DNA of 64,000 nt from Clostridia bacterium (GCA_017541105.1 JAFXZS010000019.1:1-64000); one strand, 5' to 3'. Counted from the stretch's first letter, positions 7,889 through 15,781 are shown. Numbers and translations are program-made. Notes: generated by a model not told the origin, from the letters alone.

Positions 7889-8052
7889 CAGATGAACAGT
7901 ATGAAAAGAAACTTGCCCTTTTCCACAGCCAGAAGCAGCTGCTGGATACATTCCTGAAGAACGGTGCCATCTCCCAGGCGCAGTATGATAAATCCCTCGG
8001 CGACCTGATCCGGAAGATGGGGATCAATCCGGAAGATTGGAACGCAGATTGA
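7885..8052 (+). CDS. Small SHOCT-like protein
   Basis: A 55-residue protein, MTDEQYEKKLALFHSQKQLL at the start, then a ...GAISQAQYDKSLGDLIRKMG segment that fits the SHOCT short C-terminal oligomerisation pattern (a helix, then 'G.I...Y...L..L'). Proteins of this kind often accompany site-specific recombinases on integrated elements of gut Clostridia (from memory). Here the recombinase is gone; only the overlapped fragment at 7832-7888 remains. It is intact but probably orphaned. Confidence 0.6.
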   Translation: MTDEQYEKKLALFHSQKQLLDTFLKNGAISQAQYDKSLGDLIRKMGINPEDWNAD

Positions 8053-8091
8053 TCAGCATTTTTTCGGCAGGCATTCCCCACGAATTGGTTT

Positions 8092-9432
8092 TTAGTTTAT
8101 TACAGCATTGATGAACGATTCTGCCCCATCATATTCCAGGCCGGTTACAATGCACAGATCAATATAACCGGAGAGATATTCCGGATACTGTACGATTGAA
8201 ATGAGCAAATGTGCTTCACACGGGTCTTGATCGTCAAAAAAGATCGGTGCGATATCCTTGTGTCCTGTGTATTGGTAATAATGCATCTCATATAAGCCGG
8301 AATCATCTTTTCCTTTTTCACTTCTGATCAAATGAAATGCATTGTTCACACTGCTGATTAGCGCAATGGATGTATCTGTATCGATTATATCATAGAGACC
8401 AAAGGAATACCTTGTAAAACGGCCACTCTGATCGATATAAACACCGGCTGGCTCCACTTCATCACTGACGCCAAAATATTTTTCAATCTCAGGAAAGCCT
8501 TCCGATACTGTTGCCTGAGATGTATTCGCTTTGCCGCTGCTTATCACTATTGTGAAGCCTTGTGTTGTGGAATGATAACTATATTCCGGTTTCCCTGTCA
8601 GGATATCGGCTCCCTCCGTGGAATACTCATAATGTCCTGTAATATGTGCTGTGCCGGGTTTCAGTCCCTGTATTGTAACGTTCTTTAAGTTATCATTATC
8701 CAAAGAAACATATTCCGCGCCGTCGGTGATCTCCCAGTGATACGTTTCATACTTTTTTTCATATTGATATGGTATGTTGGTATACTCCAGTTCTTGTTTT
8801 TTTCCAACGCTCAGGTGAATCGTATTCTTGCTGTTGCCTGCTTTTTGAGCCTGCGGTTGCAAATAGTTCAGTCCGCCGCTGACGTAAATATATACGTCGA
8901 TCGGAATCACATTCTTTTCCGCCCGGAAAGTTTCCACATTGATTATCAGCTCCGGTTTACAGGATGAACGATCCGACAAAGCCGTTAGCCCTTTAATCGG
9001 AGTGGTTTTCTTTTTTCCGCGGTATTCATAATAATATATGGTTTGGGTTTCATCGTGCCATGTATCTGCCAGGTAGATATTATATTGTTCCAGCAGCCTT
9101 GTATATTTGGAAATAACATCCGTTTTGGATGATTCATTAACCGCGTAATCATACCAATTGTATTCCGAATAATATTTATTCTTTTCCTGATGACCATGGG
9201 ATGTAAGATAAGCCTGGTCTCCATAAATGGTCATATAATTTGGCACATCGCCGTCTTTTGTTAAGTCTTCCGCCTTTGTGGCATCTGCAATCCTTGTGAT
9301 TCGGTTGATAAGATCTGATTCGGATTCTGCCTGAACCGCAGTAATCAGCGTGATGATCAGGATTAAAATGAAACAAAGGGACGGTCTATTTTGGTCCATC
9401 TTTGCTTTTCCGATTTCAGTTATCGTACACAT
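8092..9432 (-). CDS. Secreted protein of unknown function with Ig-like segment
   Basis: A 446-residue exported protein. The N-terminus has a signal peptide (RPSLCFILILIITLITAVQA). A stretch around residues 235-285, with DNDNLKNVTIQGLKPGTAHITG, resembles a bacterial Ig-like (BIG2) domain; the rest is tyrosine- and aspartate-rich and unrecognised. I keep the first ATG because the promoter lies about 50 bp upstream; an ATG at 9399 would give a more usual signal peptide and is a serious alternative. The gene is convergent with the small SHOCT-like gene and stands alone. Confidence 0.75.
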   Translation of the reverse strand: MCTITEIGKAKMDQNRPSLCFILILIITLITAVQAESESDLINRITRIADATKAEDLTKDGDVPNYMTIYGDQAYLTSHGHQEKNKYYSEYNWYDYAVNESSKTDVISKYTRLLEQYNIYLADTWHDETQTIYYYEYRGKKKTTPIKGLTALSDRSSCKPELIINVETFRAEKNVIPIDVYIYVSGGLNYLQPQAQKAGNSKNTIHLSVGKKQELEYTNIPYQYEKKYETYHWEITDGAEYVSLDNDNLKNVTIQGLKPGTAHITGHYEYSTEGADILTGKPEYSYHSTTQGFTIVISSGKANTSQATVSEGFPEIEKYFGVSDEVEPAGVYIDQSGRFTRYSFGLYDIIDTDTSIALISSVNNAFHLIRSEKGKDDSGLYEMHYYQYTGHKDIAPIFFDDQDPCEAHLLISIVQYPEYLSGYIDLCIVTGLEYDGAESFINAVIN

Positions 9433-9490
9433 AATGTTGGGTGAAATCCTTTCAGCATTATTTACAGACGTGGCCGTTGACTATGCATAT

Positions 9491-9517
9491 ATTATATGAG
9501 AAGTATTATTGCGTCAA
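9491..9517 (-). promoter_or_regulatory. Promoter of the secreted-protein gene
   Basis: On the minus strand, TTGACG (9517-9512), a 15-bp spacer and TATAAT (9496-9491) precede the gene. The surrounding AT-rich stretch may also hold the promoter of the plus-strand structured RNA, but no clean plus-strand pair was found. Confidence 0.45.
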
Positions 9518-9602
9518 TAAATAATCAGCGGAGACGCTCATGATCCCACGGAGGTTCGCATCTTTTTTTCCGTGAACGGTATTCCTGAGTATGTTAGAGT
9601 GC

Positions 9603-9645
9603 GCATGCCGGCGGGAAAACACCGGCATGCGGCTGGGAAACAGCC
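9603..9645 (+). other. Paired hairpins at the 5' edge of the structured-RNA region
   Basis: GCATGCCGG (9603-9611) pairs perfectly with CCGGCATGC (9622-9630), and GGCTG/CAGCC (9631-9635, 9641-9645) forms a second stem with a GGAAA loop. They abut the first long-range helix of the RNA and may be part of the same transcript. Confidence 0.6.
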
Positions 9646-9670
9646 TGAGAACCTTGTAAATTTCATAATC

Positions 9671-10322
9671 ATAACGAGTTCCTCCAAGCCATTCTGCAAC
9701 TCAGTGCCAAAGCGGGATGAAAACCGTTCTGAGAGGCGTCGGCTTTCGGTAGTGGAAGCTGCCGGAACGCCCGCATTGGGGAAAAGCGCCGGGGATACCC
9801 TGCGCCAGTGCCCTGCGGAACCGGTGTGAACCGGCAACGGAATGTTGAGAGACAGAAAATGCAGTGCTGTGCCGGAGGAACGCGAACCAAAGCGCAGTTT
9901 CTGCCGCCGGTAAACAGACGCCCTCCCGAAAGGAGGGAATAACCCGGAATGCCGCAGGGTGGTGCCTGCAGGAGAACGATCGGGATAATGAGTAACCGAT
10001 CTTTACGGGAAGACCATACGCCGGTTTCCAGTGAAGCCCTGAAAGGGGTGTATAAGACGGAACACTGACCCATGTAGCGGAATGGAGAAAAACTCATCTT
10101 CCAGCTTTGAGACTTATGAATCAATCTATACTCACTTATTGCCGGAGGATCCGTGAATGGCAGAGGTAACCAGTCCTCTTTGGGAACAGCGGTGAAAACC
10201 GCAGGATACGCGGACGGGAGTCGCTGCCCGTCAACCGGCCGTATTCTCCCAATGGCTGAACAGGTTCGAAGTTCTGGTCGGTACCGTGAAAGCGGGCAGA
10301 ATGGTTTGGAGGAACTCGTTAT
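9671..10322 (+). ncRNA. Large structured RNA, domain A
   Basis: About 650 nt with no credible protein gene on either strand. The ends, 9671-9697 and 10296-10322, are complementary over all 27 bases, with one position being a G-U pair, so a long helix closes the domain. Inside are many stem-loops joined by A-rich linkers, including CCTCC-CGAAAG-GGAGG and CCCT-GAAA-GGGG, whose GNRA-type loops exist only on the plus strand, and GATCGG/CCGATC around 9977-10001. This is the look of an ornate large noncoding RNA. Its size is close to that of known classes such as ROOL or GOLLD, but I cannot assign it to either. No reverse transcriptase or intron domain V was recognised. Confidence 0.7.
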
Positions 10323-10324
10323 CA

Positions 10325-10990
10325 GCGGATACGGATGGTCCGGTCTTACTTCGCGTGAAAAAATGGGCTGTGGGGCGGAATGTCCTCTCATGGCAGGCGA
10401 TCGGCCGGAACCGTATCTGCTTCTGATCCGACAGTATCCGCAGCCCGGTGTAAAGCGCCGTCAAGCGCCCGGGACATACCCTCCGGGAGCTGAACGGGAG
10501 GGATACCTTCCGCAATCAGCCCGCCTGCGCCAGTGATGCCGCAGGCAGAGGCGAAAACGCCAATCCAGCAGGTATGGTGCAGGAGATCGGATACTGATAA
10601 CGCAGAAATTCTGCCGCTGACGCAATAGACGCCTCCTGTGGAGGAAGAATCCGGTTCAGGCCCAGGCCTTGGTCCGTCTGGGCAAACACCGGAAAGCCTG
10701 ACCCGGGGAACAAGTCAGTCGCCGTTGAACGCGTCCTGAGACAGGGACACGGTATAAGGCAGAGGTTTCGTGCGAGTAGCCTTATCGGCCGGTTTTTCAG
10801 GTGAAAGCTGAGGGTAAGCAGAATCCCTCCCACATTCCGCGTATATACGCGGGGGCAGCGCGGTGCCCGGATTGCTACCGGACGCGAGCGGACTTACTGG
10901 TGGCGGAAAAATCAAAGTACGGCCCGATGTACGGCGAAAGCCGGCGGATGCTGCCGGATCAGAAGCAGAATACAAAGCGTCCGTATCCGC
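10325..10990 (+). ncRNA. Large structured RNA, domain B (paralogue of domain A)
   Basis: About 666 nt, again without a credible protein gene. GCGGATACGG (10325-10334) pairs perfectly with CCGTATCCGC (10981-10990), and the helix extends three more pairs inward, including one G-U. Internal hairpins include GCCTGCG/CGCAGGC, CCTCC-TGT-GGAGG and GCCCAG/CTGGGC. Several blocks match domain A in the same order: GCGCCAGTG (9802 and 10527), AGACGCC (9916 and 10627) and GCCGGTTT (10020 and 10788), offset by 711-768 bp. Domains A and B are therefore a diverged tandem duplication. No terminator separates B from the zinc-ribbon gene 100 bp downstream. Confidence 0.68.
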
Positions 10991-11092
10991 GGCATTTGCC
11001 GGAAGTTCAGCAGGGAAGGCCCCACAGCCCGAACAGGATTATACTCTTCTGTGTCTCGTTGTCCGCACAGCAGTTATCAGGGAGGGATGCTT

Positions 11093-11482
11093 ATGAACAA
11101 GCGCTGTACAGAATCATCCTGCCGGAAAACCTTCTCCACCCTGGACGCCGGCGGCAGATGCCCCCACTGCGGGAAAAGCTATCCCCAGCTGCACTGCAGC
11201 CGGAAACGCGATGCCTATCCCAGGATGAAGATATATGTAAAGGACAGGAATAAGACCGTATGCCTGAACATCAGGCTTGACGAGATGCTCCGTTTCGCCC
11301 GCAGCGGCGTAAAAATCCGGATGATCAAACTGTTCCGGGAGCAGGTTCAGGCCAGGGGATACACCCCCGGCCTGAGAGCGAGCAAGGAATTCTGCGAAAG
11401 CCTGATCGATCATAAGGCCTGCCGGACAGTGTGGCGCCTGACCGGTGAGGAATGGAACGGCCTGAAGTGCATTGAGCCGTGA
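11093..11482 (+). CDS. Zinc-ribbon protein adjacent to the structured RNA
   Basis: A 129-residue basic protein. The N-terminus has four cysteines spaced as a zinc ribbon: C5 and C10 (CTESSC), then C23 and C26 (CPHC). After this comes a domain (residues about 48-110) with KIRMIKLFREQ and GLRASKEFCESLI, which faintly recalls the C-terminal domain of ribosomal protein L7/L12 (I-K-x-x-R ... G-L-x-x-A-K-x-x-x-E-x-L). That comparison is weak and by eye. The start at 11093 follows GGAGGG by six bases. It lies just downstream of the large RNA on the same strand with no terminator between, so it may be cotranscribed with it and could bind it. No known family assigned. Confidence 0.75.
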   Translation: MNKRCTESSCRKTFSTLDAGGRCPHCGKSYPQLHCSRKRDAYPRMKIYVKDRNKTVCLNIRLDEMLRFARSGVKIRMIKLFREQVQARGYTPGLRASKEFCESLIDHKACRTVWRLTGEEWNGLKCIEP

Positions 11483-11533
11483 GGAAACGCGGGGACGACC
11501 TATTCGGGGAACGCGGGGCCGGCAGCGGCCACG

Positions 11534-12313
11534 TCAATATGCCATTGCGTCCGAATAAAGGCTGAAAAGCAGATCTGTCATTTCTGACGCGCATACCCTT
11601 TTCGTCGGGTCAAAAAGGATGTATTCCTGATTGACAACAGCAACCACCCACCAGTAAGTGATTCCGTCTTCTTTACTGCCTGCAAACAGCATGGCAGGGA
11701 TTCCCCGACTGCGCAGCATAGCGCAGCTTAAGGCTGCAAGGTCCTGTGAAATGCCCATTTTCTGATCCCAGCAGTCCTGAATGTCCGGGAGGGCATCTGT
11801 CCGTTCTGTGACTGACTTGATAAAATTATATACATAGTTGTTCACAATGTAACCGGAAATGGCGGTATACTGTTCCATTGGATCCTTTAATCCTGCTGTC
11901 AGTTCTTCCGCCTTCAGGACCCAGGACGAACCTGAATCATACCGGACGTACAGGTTCGGATGGAGAAAGCAGGAAAGCGGATTATCCATTTTGACGGAAA
12001 TCTGCAGGGAGTCAAGCAGGGAACGGTTCTCCGGATGATCTTCAGACGCCTCATATAAGGCGATCAGATAATTTCCGCTTCCAAACTGAAGCGGCAGAGT
12101 AACCGATTCGTCATCCAGCGGGTATTCTGCTTTCCACGTACCCGTTCCTACGGTTACTGTCAGTCTCTTTTCCGTTTCAGGTCTTCTGACAACAATGCAT
12201 CCGTCCGAAGCCTGGCTTGTATCAACATTCAGAAATCCGTCAGGTGCGCTTTCCGCCAGGGCCGCACCGGCCAGCATCAATAGAGTGGTAACAATCAGTA
12301 TCATCCTTTTCAT
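11534..12313 (-). CDS. Secreted transglutaminase-like protein lacking catalytic residues
   Basis: A 259-residue exported protein with a signal peptide (MKRMILIVTTLLMLAGAALA). Residues about 25-115 form a beta-rich domain shared with the proteins at 12437 and 58074 (GCIVVRRPETEKRLTV...LPLQFGSGNYLIALYEA). Residues about 130-245 are a transglutaminase-like fold. In the active homologue at 58074 the nucleophile block is GICQDKSALLCAMLR; here it is GISQDLAALSCAMLR, with Ser for Cys. The His block HAWV is TYWWV here, while the Asp (LFDPT) remains. I infer a non-catalytic binding protein. The gene lies 123 bp downstream of the kinase gene on the same strand and may be cotranscribed. Confidence 0.85.
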   Translation of the reverse strand: MKRMILIVTTLLMLAGAALAESAPDGFLNVDTSQASDGCIVVRRPETEKRLTVTVGTGTWKAEYPLDDESVTLPLQFGSGNYLIALYEASEDHPENRSLLDSLQISVKMDNPLSCFLHPNLYVRYDSGSSWVLKAEELTAGLKDPMEQYTAISGYIVNNYVYNFIKSVTERTDALPDIQDCWDQKMGISQDLAALSCAMLRSRGIPAMLFAGSKEDGITYWWVVAVVNQEYILFDPTKRVCASEMTDLLFSLYSDAMAY

Positions 12314-12436
12314 GAGCTTTCTTTCCTTTCATCTGGTTTGTCAGAGGCAAATGAGCCAAGGCACCGGTTGACACTGACAGCCTATACCTGATAAAAGGCA
12401 CACTGTAAAAAGAATGTTCCCCTGATCTGCATCCAG

Positions 12437-14278
12437 TCAGTAAAACCTTTCCGGGTTATACTCCTTCCAGCCTGCCGAATCATGCGCATTCAATCCTTTA
12501 GCCGGATCAAACCCCCAAATTTCTCCGTCAATGATGATTTCCACCCAGGAAGTGGAATACCGCCCGGAGTTATCGCTGTCATCCACTGTCCCGAAGACAA
12601 GTTTTGCCGGAACGCCCTGGCTGCGCAGCATGGCACATGTCACAGCGCACAGGTCCTGTTCAGTTCCGGCTTTTTCCTTCCATGTCGTTTCAATATCGGG
12701 AAGCTGCTCTTCGTCAGCCGTAACAGACTTTACAAAATCATATAAAAATGTTTTCTGAATATAACTGCACACTGCTTTGGCAATATCCGCCGGTTCATTC
12801 AGATCCTTACAGAGTTCCTGTGCCTTTTCAATGACAGGCGAGTCCGTGCTGTAACTGACATACTGGTTTGGATAAAGGAAGCAGCTGTTTTCATCCGGAA
12901 TCGTGCACTTCAGACTGATGGTTCCGGCGTTTTCATACTGACTGCTGTCCGCTGTTTCAGCGATTCCAAGCGAAAACGTATATTCTCCGCTTCCATATTG
13001 AAGGGGAATTGTTTCATATTGTTCATCATTATTCATCGAATAAGTGAGCAAAACAGTCCCATGTTCCACCGTCAGCTTCATTCTTTTATCGGATTTCTGA
13101 GCCCGGACCATGACATATCCCTGGTCCATATGGGAATAATCAATGGTCAGACCGCCTGCGGTTTTTTCCTGAAAATGTGCGGTGGCCTCTTCGTCCATAA
13201 TATCCCGTATACTTCTTGTCGGAACCGGTGATGCTGCGACCGTGCCGTTCTCATCCGGCCGAAGCACTGCGGTCCGGCCTATGATCACTGCGACGCCCGC
13301 AATCTGCAGGATTGCAGCGCAAACGGGCAGGATCCATTTCCTTAAGGGCTGCCGCACTGCCTCTTCCGGCTGCAATAATGCGGCCAGAGCCTTCATCATC
13401 GCATCCGGAGATTCGAAACGGTTCTTCGGTTTATACTCACACGCCTTCAGAATTACTCTAGCCAGCTTTTTATCAGCGTCAATCGGCGCTGGAAGCGTTT
13501 CACCCTGTATCCGCAGGCTCATTGCCTGCTCCCGATCCTGATAGGAGATGATCTGCTTTTCCGGATCGATAAAGGGATCCCTGTTCCTGTTTGTCAGTTT
13601 ATAGAGAAAGATCCCTGCGGAATACAAGTCCGCCCTGCTGTCGTAGGGCTTCCCCTGAACGACCTCCGGGGCCATGTAGCTGAATGTTCCTTTGGATGAG
13701 TAGGAACTGACGGTACTGTCAAGGGCTTTTGCGATTCCGAAATCGCCGAGCTTGTACTGGCCGCTTTCTGTTATAAAAAGGTTCTCCGGCTTGATATCCC
13801 GATGCAGGATGCCATGTTCCGCGCAGGCGCTTAACGCTTCACACAGGGAAATCCCCAGACGAATGATCTCTTCCCGGGAAAATGTGTGGGTCATGGCATA
13901 ATCATCGAAGGACTGAAGATACTCCATCCGGATATAGATCCGCCAGCTGAAACCGTCATCCAGTTCCTCCACCAGATGATCCTGAATGGAGACCAGATGT
14001 GAATGGCCCTGCAGCCGGTACATGGTTCGGATTTCGTTAGTATATCCGTCTACCATTTCCTTCAGGTTCCGACGCAGCTCTTCATCGGACCGGAATTCGC
14101 GGCGTAGGGAAAGAAGCTCCGAACGTTCGGAAGGAACCTGGATCACCTTGATGGCGCTGACCGCCTTCACGCCGCCGTTTTCTTTTTCTGCCCTGTAAAC
14201 CCGGCCGTAGGAGCCTTCTCCGATTTCCTCGATGATATGCCAATCCTGCCAGGACTGAGGTAATATGAGTTCAGACAT
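12437..14278 (-). CDS. Membrane Ser/Thr protein kinase fused to an inactive transglutaminase-like domain
   Basis: A 613-residue protein. Residues about 10-285 are a Hanks-type kinase: glycine loop GEGSYGRVYRAE, VAIK-type lysine in SAIKVIQ, catalytic loop LHRDIKPEN, DFG as GDFGIAK, and APE as YMAPEVV. One membrane helix follows near residue 320 (KWILPVCAAILQIAGVAVII). The outside part has the beta domain seen in the 11534 and 58074 proteins (IDYSHMDQGYVMVRAQK) and then a transglutaminase-like fold whose nucleophile block reads GTEQDLCAVTCAMLR and whose His block reads STSW, so Cys and His are both absent. This suggests a receptor kinase with a binding ectodomain. The paralogue at 59089 has Sel1 repeats instead. 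Confidence 0.9.
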   Translation of the reverse strand: MSELILPQSWQDWHIIEEIGEGSYGRVYRAEKENGGVKAVSAIKVIQVPSERSELLSLRREFRSDEELRRNLKEMVDGYTNEIRTMYRLQGHSHLVSIQDHLVEELDDGFSWRIYIRMEYLQSFDDYAMTHTFSREEIIRLGISLCEALSACAEHGILHRDIKPENLFITESGQYKLGDFGIAKALDSTVSSYSSKGTFSYMAPEVVQGKPYDSRADLYSAGIFLYKLTNRNRDPFIDPEKQIISYQDREQAMSLRIQGETLPAPIDADKKLARVILKACEYKPKNRFESPDAMMKALAALLQPEEAVRQPLRKWILPVCAAILQIAGVAVIIGRTAVLRPDENGTVAASPVPTRSIRDIMDEEATAHFQEKTAGGLTIDYSHMDQGYVMVRAQKSDKRMKLTVEHGTVLLTYSMNNDEQYETIPLQYGSGEYTFSLGIAETADSSQYENAGTISLKCTIPDENSCFLYPNQYVSYSTDSPVIEKAQELCKDLNEPADIAKAVCSYIQKTFLYDFVKSVTADEEQLPDIETTWKEKAGTEQDLCAVTCAMLRSQGVPAKLVFGTVDDSDNSGRYSTSWVEIIIDGEIWGFDPAKGLNAHDSAGWKEYNPERFY

Positions 14279-14312
14279 CTTGACACTCTCATTTCATGCA
14301 GTGGCTGGTAAA

Positions 14313-14364
14313 ATTATACAACGGTCGCTTTGTATTCACAAGCGTGTACATGCGAATGTGTACA
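14313..14364 (-). promoter_or_regulatory. Kinase promoter with paired TGTACA palindromes
   Basis: On the minus strand, TTGTGA (14341-14336), a 17-bp spacer and TATAAT (14318-14313) lie just before the kinase start at 14278. Upstream, two TGTACA palindromes (14345-14350 and 14359-14364) are 14 bp apart, a spacing compatible with a dimeric regulator. From 14365 to 14616 there is no gene; a GC-rich hairpin (GGGTGCGGCG...CGCCACCC) lies near 14436-14458. Confidence 0.55.
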
Positions 14365-14616
14365 AATGAATCCACTCCTCCCGAAGGCAAAAGGAGCGGA
14401 TTGATCCGCCGGCCTTTGAAAGCTGAACAAATCCGGGGGTGCGGCGCTGCCGCCACCCTCCGGCGCTGCGTATCAACAGGTGTCGGACGGGTTCTGGAAG
14501 GAGAACGCAAATCAGGAGAAGCCACAATTTTGGAAAACAGCAGGACATATCCTGCCACAGGGCGAATCTGTTGTTATCAGCAGACGAAATGAATCAGACA
14601 GAAGGAGATGAAAGAC

Positions 14617-14829
14617 ATGGATGAAAAGCAGGGCAGCCCAAAAGAAATTGCAGAATTAGCGACGAATGAACTGGACCAGATTTCCGGCGGTGGTATCATC
14701 AGAAAAGTGTATTTATGCCGATTCCATCCTGACTGCAAAATGGAATTCGCCTCTCCGACGGAAGCCGAAATACACTCGTGCACCTGTCCCTGGAATCCGG
14801 CTCCTACAGCGGCAGGGCCCATGCAATAA
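14617..14829 (+). CDS. Double-glycine leader peptide with four-cysteine core
   Basis: A 70-residue protein. The first 24 residues end in ELATNELDQISGG, the pattern of double-glycine leaders (hydrophobic-acidic helix, then GG) that are cut by peptidase-containing ABC exporters. The predicted core has four cysteines (CRFHPDC and CTC) and ends PAPTAAGPMQ. ATG 14617 sits nine bases after AGGAG; the ATG at 14608 is too close to it. No maturase or exporter lies next to it, so the peptide's role (bacteriocin, signal, or ribosomally made modified peptide) is open. A terminator lies 90 bp downstream. Confidence 0.7.
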   Translation: MDEKQGSPKEIAELATNELDQISGGGIIRKVYLCRFHPDCKMEFASPTEAEIHSCTCPWNPAPTAAGPMQ

Positions 14830-14917
14830 TCCAGGCAGTAAAAAACCCAAAGCCGGAGCGGTCTGTGTTCCTGTCAGCCAGGCATCGGCCGGGTTTGCTG
14901 AATTGGGATCATATGCT

Positions 14918-14947
14918 CCTGCTCTGCTGCTGCGGAGCAGGGTTTTT
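14918..14947 (+). terminator. Rho-independent terminator after the leader-peptide gene
   Basis: CCTGCTC (14918-14924) and GAGCAGG (14935-14941) form a stem, followed by GTTTTT. The gap 14830-15156 otherwise holds only this and the minus-strand terminator at 15074. Confidence 0.7.
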
Positions 14948-15073
14948 GCAGGCAAGTTTATAAAAGGAAAACCGCCGGTCCGAAGTGGATTTGCGGTTAT
15001 GAAGAGCCTGTGGACGAGGAATAGTCCTTAACGCTGTTTTCTGGGACGGGTTTTACCGATCTCCTTTGCCAAT

Positions 15074-15106
15074 CAAAAATCGGGGAAAGCATTTCTGCCT
15101 TCCCCG
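15074..15106 (-). terminator. Rho-independent terminator of the minus-strand leader-peptide gene
   Basis: On the minus strand a CGGGGAAGGCA stem (15106 downward) pairs across a GAAA loop with TGCTTTCCCCG, followed by ATTTTTGAT. It lies about 50 bp past the stop of the peptide gene at 15157. Confidence 0.8.
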
Positions 15107-15156
15107 GTTTTCTCTGCGCCTGCTTTGGGCGCCTGCTCATTGGCTTTTTGTCAGGA

Positions 15157-15432
15157 TTACAGGTCGACCACTTCACCGTCAATGAACACGCCCTTTGCGC
15201 CGGGCAGGGAGTTGTAATAATCTGTCGTGTGCATAATCACGCCAAAGATATCAAGATCGTCGGTGTAGTTGTGAATCGTGGGTTCCCGCAGCAGAACGCC
15301 CAGGATACAGTTCAGGTTGCTTCCGCCTTCTTTCTGCTCTTTGATGTAGCCTTCCAGCGCATCGATATTCATCAGCTGGCCGCCGGTGACGTTCGCCAGC
15401 TTTTCCAGGTTCAGTTCCTTCATGGTTTCCAT
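15157..15432 (-). CDS. Double-glycine leader peptide, acidic core
   Basis: A 91-residue protein with the leader ELNLEKLANVTGG ending at residue 18, close to the classic LSxxELxxIxGG form. The 73-residue core is acidic, with one cysteine (NCILGVLLREPTIHNY) and no obvious repeat. The ATG at 15432 follows GAGGAGG. It carries, 75 bp upstream, the TGCGTA element shared with the peptide genes at 29755 and 44249, and it has its own terminator, so it is a single-gene unit. No modification enzyme is adjacent. Confidence 0.7.
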   Translation of the reverse strand: METMKELNLEKLANVTGGQLMNIDALEGYIKEQKEGGSNLNCILGVLLREPTIHNYTDDLDIFGVIMHTTDYYNSLPGAKGVFIDGEVVDL

Positions 15433-15501
15433 TTATTTTTCCTCCTCGTTCTTTTCCTTCAGGTCTTTTAACGAATCCGGGTTGTTCATCATCGTTTCAT
15501 A

Positions 15502-15530
15502 TATGTATACGCATGAACAAGAGCGGGCGG
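15502..15530 (-). promoter_or_regulatory. Shared upstream element of leader-peptide genes, copy 1
   Basis: On the minus strand this reads CCGCCCGCTC, then TTGTTCATGCGTATACATA. The TGCGTA core (15513-15508) lies 75 bp before the ATG at 15432. The equivalents at 29659-29698 and 44147-44186 lie 70 and 76 bp before their genes. Confidence 0.5.
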
Positions 15531-15554
15531 CAGCAACTTTATAAAAATGATCGG

Positions 15555-15576
15555 AAAACCGGAATCCGGTTTTTTG
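15555..15576. terminator. Bidirectional terminator-like hairpin
   Basis: AAAACCGG and CCGGTTTTTT form a stem around AAT with T runs on both strands. It lies in the gene-poor gap 15433-15873, which also holds the promoter at 15664 and a BRO-like fragment. Confidence 0.55.
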
Positions 15577-15663
15577 TTAAGCGCACGGCTGCCGAAGGCA
15601 GTACCGCCGCCCGGCGGGTGGTGAGCAAGTACGCATTTTGTATGCGAAAACTTTTTGTTTGCC

Positions 15664-15692
15664 TTGCCTGGCCAATCTGTTCATGCTATGAT
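15664..15692 (+). promoter_or_regulatory. Promoter upstream of the HAD gene
   Basis: TTGCCT (15664-15669), a 17-bp spacer and TATGAT (15687-15692) form a reasonable sigma-A promoter reading into the fragment at 15731 and the HAD gene at 15874. Confidence 0.5.
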
Positions 15693-15730
15693 TTTTCCGG
15701 GAACGAATTTTGTTCAGGAGGGTCACCTGA

Positions 15731-15781
15731 ATGAACGATATAATAAAGGTCTTCGATCATCAACCTATCCGTACTGTATGA
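15731..15781 (+). pseudogene. N-terminal remnant of a BRO-type phage antirepressor
   Basis: AGGAGGGTC is followed by a 16-codon frame MNDIIKVFDHQPIRTV and a stop. This is close to the usual beginning of BRO-N/antirepressor proteins of clostridial prophages (MN..IKVF....VRTV). Everything after is missing. It could also be a short leader ORF by chance. Confidence 0.4.

Noticed and set aside
9603..10990. Group II intron as an explanation of the structured region.
   Set aside because: No reverse transcriptase frame lies inside or nearby and I could not find a domain V with its AGC or CGC triad and GAAA loop, nor a matching intron 3' end; not fully excluded without a covariance search.
9538..11050. 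Several open frames on both strands (for example 9669-10391 minus and 10801-11253 plus).
   Set aside because: They have odd composition, no ribosome sites and no domains, overlap each other in all frames, and the nucleotide sequence is better explained by paired RNA helices.
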